Assembly: GCA_038049695.1 (NCBI GenBank)
Contig: CP142460.1
Coordinates: 34,878,001 to 34,942,000, forward strand
Direction of reading: 5' to 3'
DNA: 64,000 nt
From: Cinnamomum chago
Taxonomy: Eukaryota > Streptophyta > Magnoliopsida > Laurales > Lauraceae
In this document: positions 57,928 to 64,000 of the stretch, piece by piece
Layout: each line of letters starts with the position of its first letter
Numbering within the stretch: position 1 is the first letter of the stretch
Made by a program: the position numbers and the translations under genes
Notes under the pieces: model-generated
Told to the model about the DNA's origin: nothing
Database searches by the model: none
What the model saw: the letters and a program-made list of their open reading frames with translations, nothing else

Positions 57928-58392
57928 GGTGATTCCAAGAAGAAACAAGCCCGAATCCCGGAATCTCGAACTCAAGATCAAAAAATCCATCAAGAAGCCC
58001 TGATACTCTGAAGAAACTCTGCTGCAACAAACACCAAAAGGTGATTGAAGTCCCTTGGGGGGCACTCCCCCCCAAGAAAAAGCCTTCTCTTCTCCTATTC
58101 AACATGGCCAAGACGCGGCTCTTCAACCCGTCTCTTCATTTTTTATTGGGTATAGGACCTTCCCTTGGTCCTTATCCTCTAAAAAACTGAAGTCCAAGCC
58201 AAGCCAAAGAATCAAAGCATCAAGTGTTCTCTTCTGAAGGACGATGGCGAAGTCCATACATGACTTGCGACCATCGATCTGAACTGGTCCCCACGATCTC
58301 CTGAGAAGTCAGATTCCCTTTCTCACTTTTCTGTTGTACTTTGTATTTTCTTTAAGAGACAAAAAATCACATTTCTTGTCTTTCTTCATTGA

Positions 58393-58507
58393 TGAGATTC
58401 GTAAATCGCCTTTCACGGCACAAAATCGCCTCCTACGGCAAAAAAATCGCCTTTCACGGCAAACTCGCCTTTTACGGTAAACAAAATGAAATCGCCTCTC
58501 ATGGCAT
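58393..58507 (+). repeat. Five short tandem repeats in Tat-like U5
   Basis: Units of about 20-25 bp, (A)AATCGCC(T/C)(T/C)(T/C)(C/T)ACGGCA, five copies, downstream of the presumed transcript start. Confidence 0.8.
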
Positions 58508-58700
58508 TTTAAAAAATTTCTCTTTTCTTATATATATGTGCAATGGAAAGTTAGAAAGAGGTTGATTTCCTTTCTACTTGCGAAGGTGGATCTCCGGATC
58601 ACCATTTCTAAATTCCAAGTAGAATAGAAAATCTGGCATACCCGTACAAAAATATAGATGCCCGCCTTTCTCCCCCTTTCTTCCCTCCATTCGGATCCTC

Positions 58701-58719
58701 TCGGCGACCCCGGGGACGG
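58701..58719 (+). other. Possible primer-binding site
   Basis: TCGGCGACCCCGGGGACGG resembles the TGGCGAC..GGGGA primer sites of Tat elements. If real, the LTR at 56493 acts as a 5' LTR, yet the sequence that follows encodes proteins on the other strand. It could be coincidental. Confidence 0.4.
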
Positions 58720-58753
58720 ATGGGAGAGGAGAGGAAGGAAAATTCTGGATCCA

Positions 58754-59640
58754 TCAGGAAGCAGACATAGGGTCTTCTACATCGGCGGGTATCTCCAATG
58801 GAGTGAGAGCGGGCTGAACTTGTTGAGTATCAGCTTGGCTTGAATATGTATCGTCTTCTGGCTCTGAATCCGAGTCTGTGTCTTGGTTAATGGACACGAA
58901 GGAGAAAGTGGACTTGCCCCCAGCCTTTTGTTTTGCCTTCTTTGCTTTGGTGGTGATTACCAAAGGCTTTGAAGGTTTAAGGGAGACAACGAAGGGAGAA
59001 TGAATGCTCTCTTTGGTTTTATCGGAAGATTTGTTTTCTTCCGATGATTGCCGAGGAGCCTGGCCTTTATCTTTCTGGAGATTTTTGGCAAAGGGTGTTG
59101 TTTCTTCCTCCTTTCTTCTTCTTCATCTTTGTACATTTGAGCGTATGCATAATGGACATCTTTGCCTTTGATTGGCTTTTTGTCTGCAAACACTCGATGT
59201 ATTAAGCCGTCATTACCAATGAACTTGATGCACTGATGTAGAGTTGAAGGGACGACACCATTCTCATGTATCGAAGAGCGTCCAAGAAGGATGTTATAGC
59301 ATGAAGGGGTTCTTATTGCGTACACAGTGACTTCAGAGATAAGAACACCGATTTGCAACTTGAACCTGATTTTGCCGATAGGCCTTTGAGGGCTCCCATC
59401 GTACCCAAAGATGGATACAGACGTGTGACTTAGCTTGCTAGGTGGGATGCCCAGCTCTTCGAATGCCGAAGTAGAGATGAGATTGAGTGCAGAACTTGGG
59501 TCGATCTGGACTCTGTGTATTGGCATTTCTTTTATGTACCCTATGAAGTACAGGGGTCGGCTGTGCTTTGACTCGCCTAACATGAGGTCATCCTTATCGA
59601 AGGCAATTGTTGCACTTGCTGCTTTTGAGCTGAGAGGCAT
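58754..59640 (-). pseudogene. Tat-like aspartic protease and downstream tail
   Basis: On the minus strand the frame from 59640 reads FDKDDLMLGESKHSRPLYFI, then the protease block IHRVQIDPSSALNLISTSAF and a closing SCYNILLGRSSIHENGVVPS, the usual W/GR-type end. The active site is D-P-S-S where the fold needs D-x-G, so it is probably dead. The lysine-rich tail changes frame near 58960 and ends at 58754-58756 after a short acidic stretch (DSDSEPEDDTYSSQ). No RT follows before the plus-strand LTR at 58687. The upstream gag-side frame overlaps it at 59577-59640 because of a frameshift. Confidence 0.85.
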
Positions 59641-61127
59641 TCGATGCCTGATCCCTTAGTTTTCTTCTTTTCTCCCTTTGGGGAAGTATTTGATTTTTTT
59701 ACCCTATAGTCCATTTCAATTTGTAGGACTTGTGGGGCATGTTTGTTAACATCCGCATTCAGCTTTTGAAGCTCTGAAATGAGACTATCACGAGTTTGTG
59801 GAGACATTCTTAATAAGTCAAGGATGTACAGTCGTGCAGGTATGTGTTTGAAGTGCTCAATCAAGTCATACTTGAAAGCCTCCTTCGGGCCTGCATTTTC
59901 ATTATTGTTGCCACTTGGGGCGTTTACATTTTGTGTTCCCGAAGGATTTACATAGGAAGAAGAAAGTTGGTTGTAATTTTTGTAGTAATCCCGGTCAGAG
60001 CGGGTACCTCTACCAACTTCAAGAGCTTCTGGAGAAAGGTTTTCTTTTGGAAGATCACTCTCGGGATCAAGGGGTTGTTCCTTGTCATTTGCTGAAGACA
60101 TCTCTGTAGCAGCATTGCCGTCTTTAATGATTGCGTTGCACGGAGCATTTTCCGGGAACAAGTCCTGAACAACATCCAGCAACTTTTCTTCTTCATTGAG
60201 TAGTTTATCGGTCAAGACCTCGCCTATGAGGTCGGGTATCTGGGACCAGTTGACTGGATTTTCATTGAAGGAAACTTCATTGGCAGGAGTTTCTTCGAGA
60301 TGATCAGCTGGAAGAGGTTTGGGTTTCGACATCACAGTTTCAGGAGACGAAGGCTGAGAAGATGATATCTCTGTGGAAGTCACTTGAGGAGATGTAACTC
60401 TAGAGGATATGCTGCTGGACGTAGTTTGAGAATCTGAGGCTTCGACAGACGAAGCTTCAGAGGCATCATTGTCTCGAACTATTGCATTTCAAGCAAAGTA
60501 CTGCTGAGATTCAGACTCGTATTCATATGTGAGGGGATCATCAATCCAGTAGTTTTTTTCATTTTCCGGGGTTACCGGAGATGTCTGTGAATTTTTCAGG
60601 ATTTCCGGTCCTGGATTTTGATTTTGACGCAGCTCATTGATGCGATCTTGCTCCTGCCCTATGGCAAGACGTTGCAAGATTCTTGCATACTCTTCGAGAT
60701 CGGGCATAGGGGCCAGATCTTCTTCGTCATCTGCTCCTTGTGGTTCACCAATGTTGGGTTCCACTAGAGTGTTTACTTGTGCTGGATCAACAACACTTCC
60801 CTGAACAACCTCTTGGTCTTCTTCATCATCAGACCAGGATCCTTGTTGCTGATACGGATTATATTAAATCGCTGGCATAAGATGAGATTCGGGAATCCAT
60901 TCCTCATCGGAGATGTATTCTCTTATTTCAAGGGATACTTCCCACTCATCGGTATCACTGGCAGTGTCACTGGACTCGTACCCATCCATGGGGAATCCAA
61001 TTACTGAGTTGCAAGAGTATGATGCCCCCTGTGTAGTTTCATTTCTGTAATGAGGTGACATGAAATTACCAAGGGTAAATTTTCTTGCCATCTTTGAAGC
61101 CTTGGATTCTTCCATTGCTCCCAGCAA
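59577..61127 (-). pseudogene. Tat-like gag-pol linker region
   Basis: From 61127 to about 60790 the frames are broken; from 60764 to 59577 one frame is open except for a TGA-type stop at 60489. It is acidic and Ser/Pro-rich (DDEEDLAPMPDLEEYARILQ, PENEKNYWIDDPLTYEYE), then RDYYKNYNQL and a helical stretch before protease (RLYILDLLRMSPQTRDSLIS, NKHAPQVLQIEMDYRVKK). The last block is typical of the pre-protease segment in Tat-like polyproteins. Confidence 0.75.
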
Positions 61128-61972
61128 AGCAGTGGAAGAGTTCTCTGCTTTTTCAGGGACTTCTTCCTTTGATTGAGTTTTCTCCAGCTGTTTGAGCTTG
61201 TGTTGTCTCTTGGCTTGCCTTCATTGTTGAGCGGTAGACTTTGTTTTGACGATCTCCCAATTTTCATCTTCTAGGAGATCGGGATGCACCCATATGGGTT
61301 GTCCGTCTAATGTTGGTTAGGGAACCAACTCTTGGGACGTTTGAGTCATTTTTATCACCTTGAAGGAAGTAGTGATCTTCTCCTTTGGTGACTTGGAAGT
61401 TTGTCCATATGACACGATGTTGACGGAGGCAGACCCATAGTTTTTGTCAAAGGTGATGACTCCATTTTTCCACATCTCGTTGATCTTCTCTCTCACAACG
61501 AAGCATTGATTGAAAGGATGCGAGATCATCTGATGGTATGGACAATACCGGGGATCATTGGTTTTGCCAACATCTCCCGGTCTTTTGGGCTCAGGTAATG
61601 TGAGTTTACCATTTGCTACGAGAGCCTCAAAGATTTCTTCAACATCTTCATCGAACGGATACTTCTTCTCTACTCGTTCTTTGAAGGCATCAGAGAGTTC
61701 AGGTTTCTTACCTGCAATTTTGTTTTCAGCTTTCTTTGGCTACTGAGGAGCTGACTTGATTTGCACATTAAGAACCTCCTTTTTCTTTGGTTTCGAGGTC
61801 GCTATGGTAGTCGGCTCTTTCTTTGATGATTTTTGACTGTTGAGGTCTTTGATCACCGTTTCAGCCTCCATAGCTGCTTCTAGGACTTCTCCTAAGTTTT
61901 TGATTTATTGCCGATAATCATGGAGCGGATCCTTACTCTCATGTTGTTACGGCAGATGTCGACCAGCGGCGC
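61128..61972 (-). pseudogene. Tat-like gag C-terminal region, degenerate
   Basis: Several stops and frame changes. A recognisable block is CPYHQMISHPFNQCFVVREK then INEMWKNGVITFD (about 61420-61545), the conserved zinc-ribbon-like segment of Tat elements with one His/Cys set. The capsid C-terminal segment continues from the neighbouring gag as CRNNMRVRIRSMI near 61920. Confidence 0.75.
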
Positions 61973-63781
61973 TTATGGCAGTACATCCGAGCACTTGTAC
62001 GCCATCACCTTCCACTTGTGAATGAAGTCGTATGTTGACTCATTCTCTCCCTGTTTTAGGCTGTAGAGTTGTGCCATAGTAACAGGGTGATCTTCACCTT
62101 TGAAGTGGGTGAGGAAGCGTGTCTCCAACATGACCCAGTTTTGAATGGAGTCCTCCGGTAGAGTGGAGTACCAATCGAAGGCCGTACCTTTTAGGGTACT
62201 TGCAAAAAGTCGGATCTTGAGGGCATCTTGATCCGCAATAGCTCCTGTCAGGATCTTAAAGTGGATGACATGTTGTCTGGCTGAACCTTTCCCCGTATAT
62301 GTCTGGAGAGTAGGTTGTTTGAATTTTGCAAGGAACGGAACCGAGTCCATCCATAAGGGATATGGCGGCTTGATCCCTTGTTCTTTTAGTGTATCCTCTT
62401 CTTTTGCTTTGGCGAGGATATCATCGACGTCCTTTTTAGTAAGGGCGTGTGACTCATTATTTTCCTCGTCACCTTGATGACTTAGAGGAGATTCATTGTT
62501 TAGTGGACGCTGGAAAGTGAGGAGGAGCTTTTCCATTAGGGCCTGAATTCTTTGTTGTCCTTGCTCCAACTGCTGGATGCGTGCTGTTACGTCATCATGC
62601 TGTGGAGGTTGCTCAGCATTTGCAACCAGGATGTTCATTCTTCGAGAGTCGAATGAGGATATTGTGTTGGTGACTGAACTAGAGCTCATTCTTTTGGATG
62701 AAGAATTGAAGGAGTGGTTACTCCGATGTCCTTGGCTTGAAAGAGCGGGAGAATCCTCCTGATGTCTTCCAGTCCGGGAGACGCTGCGAGTCACCGGTCG
62801 TCTGACATGAATTTTGGTCGCTGACTTCTGGCGTTTTTTGGCTTTACCAACCATATAGACAGCAACAGCTTGGTCGGGTCTTTCTTTTTCGAACCATTTT
62901 TTAGAGACTTGATGGGTAGAATGCTGGGTTATTTGCTTCTCTAGTCCCTTTTGTCGATATGCTGCACGGCGACGCATACGATGAACAATTTGAGCTTCAG
63001 TCAGCTCTGACTGTGCCCTGGCAATGAAGGATGTAGTCCCTTGCGCGCATCAACCGAGCTTGTCTTCTTTGAAGCTGGGCATGGATAGGATCTGGACGCG
63101 GTCCTTTGCCTGTCGTAGTGAGGCTTTGAATCTTGCTAGTTCGGTCCATGTTGAGATGAAGGGTCGACTCGCAGGAGTGTATTCCTTAGCAGGTTCTTGC
63201 GGTGGCTTGGTGATGCATGACTTTATTTTGGGCTTGTAGGAGCAAGCCGGCTCATGTTGAGTTGATTTTTTTTTATGGAGGGTAGGTTTCTCCTCTTTCA
63301 TTTGAGAAAGAGGGTAGAACCCGTTCTCCTTGAGAGGGGCCAGGTACGTTGGCTTTGTAGATGTTTGGGACCTCCTTCGTTTTGGGGAAGGTCTCGAGGA
63401 CCAGGTCTTGGGGCAGGCCTGGTTTCTTGTAGGTTGAGGCTTCGTGGGATTGCCACGGGCTTCAAGTTTCTTGATTGTTGCCCTTGGTGTCGGAGCTTCA
63501 ACATGTGCATGAGCGGTTTTCTGGTTCTTGGCAGGTGCAGTTTTTTCTACGGGGAGTGGGAATGGTCCCAACAACCCGATGACAATGTTCCGGGGAGTAG
63601 AGGCCGACCCGGTTTGAGAGTTGCCGAGGGAGGTGATGCTTCGACAGCTGGTGGGGTGCTTGTGAAAGCGCTTGTTTTGCTTTTCTTGAAGCAAGAGTTG
63701 GTACTTGTTCTCATCGAAAGTGATGGTCAATGAAGCTGCCATTGTTAGTTTGGAAAACTTCTGAAACAAGACCAGATCCAT
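61973..63781 (-). pseudogene. Tat-like gag with one in-frame stop
   Basis: The frame runs from the ATG at 63781 (MDLVLFQKFSKLTMAAS) to a TAA at 61973, with only one internal stop (TGA at 63050-63052), since both halves are in the same frame. The N-terminal half is basic and proline-rich. The middle has a Gln-rich helix (RIQQLEQGQQRIQALMEKLL). The C-terminal half is the retrotransposon gag core (LYPLWMDSVPF-like lead, TYTGKGSARQHVIHF, LFASTLKGTAFDWYSTLP, NESTYDFIHKWKVMAYKC). The long N-terminal extension is unusual for gag and may include a fused extra ORF. Confidence 0.88.
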
Positions 63782-64000
63782 TTGTAATCACAAGAATGTA
63801 GTGATCATAAATGGAAAATAACTATGGTTTTGTCTTTTCAAATTGCTCGAGGGGACATGGCCCAGCCCAAGCAAGATGAAAGAGGCAAAAAGCCATAGAG
63901 GGTACAATTGTTCTAAATGCAAGTATGGTAGGCTTAAGGCGAGCGTTCCAGTGACTACTAGAAGTAATTGTGAACCTTAATTCAAATTACCGAGAAGCAA
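63782..64000 (-). other. Leader of the minus-strand Tat-like element
   Basis: Upstream of the gag ATG on the minus strand. No primer-binding site or LTR end is visible before the window stops, so the 5' LTR must lie further right. Confidence 0.5.

Larger units (their letters stand above)
56493..58687 (+). mobile_element. Tat-like LTR, plus strand
   Basis: Begins CGTTGACACAAAAAATGTC (TG expected, changed to CG) after the polypurine tract. A good TATA box lies at 57918 in plus orientation, then a transcript-like region with TTGTACTTTGTATTTTC near 58335 and a repeat of TCGCCTTTCACGGC. The right end is uncertain, between about 58645 and 58690. CATTCG occurs on both sides (56489-56494, 58688-58693), which could be a duplication if this is a solo LTR. 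A primer-site-like sequence follows at 58701. Repeats of the phrase CACGTC(A/G)AATTT(C/T)AGGTCATTCCGAC (in part) occur at about 56795 and 56945 within U3. Confidence 0.7.

Overview
The window is plant nuclear DNA, most likely from a eudicot with a large, repeat-rich genome. The evidence is LTR retrotransposons of plant lineages (Ty3/gypsy Tekay/Del, Athila and Tat; Ty1/copia), a CACTA DNA transposon and spliced fragments of plant genes. I see no intact host gene, no rRNA or tRNA gene and no bacterial-type feature. The species cannot be named from what I can see.

Layout. The backbone is one decayed Tekay-like gypsy element: 5' LTR from 2779, primer-binding site at 33174, gag, pol with protease, RT, RNase H, integrase and a chromodomain remnant, and 3' LTR from 41956. 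Its 5' LTR is split by a CACTA element (5364-32755, TSD GAG). Its gag is split by a solo LTR (33839-37717). Its 3' LTR is split by a very young copia element (43374-50788, TSD ATATT). The CACTA element was itself invaded by a solo Tekay-type LTR (7315-10468, TSD TAGGT), an Athila-like element with gag and protease only (11294-18703), a CACTA-type MITE (22690-22904, TSD CTA) and a solo LTR (24360-31530, TSD CTCAG). That last LTR holds another solo LTR (25099-29166, TSD GTCCA). Nesting is therefore four deep.

The CACTA element carries exon-like pieces of three unrelated host genes on one strand: a serine carboxypeptidase-like C-terminus, an Aux/IAA gene and a LIFEGUARD/Bax-inhibitor gene. I see no transposase, so it looks like a gene-capturing (Pack-type) CACTA.

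Left edge (1-2778): two minus-strand LTR pieces flank a NUDX1-like Nudix fragment. Right part: the Tekay 3' LTR breaks off at an inverted LTR segment (51010-51436). Next come a spliced-looking minus-strand ORF, a solo copia LTR (53612-55831, TSD CTAGG), tandem repeats, a polypurine tract and a plus-strand LTR (about 56493-58687) of Tat type. From 58754 to the window end lie minus-strand Tat-type protease and gag remnants.

Three things stand out. Islands of short GC-rich palindromes occur in almost every retrotransposon family present, with a different palindrome in each. A motif around GTTGGAAAGC is shared by Tekay and Athila LTRs. Several elements (Athila-like, copia, possibly Tat) keep gag or gag-protease but no RT or integrase, and one of them has moved very recently.
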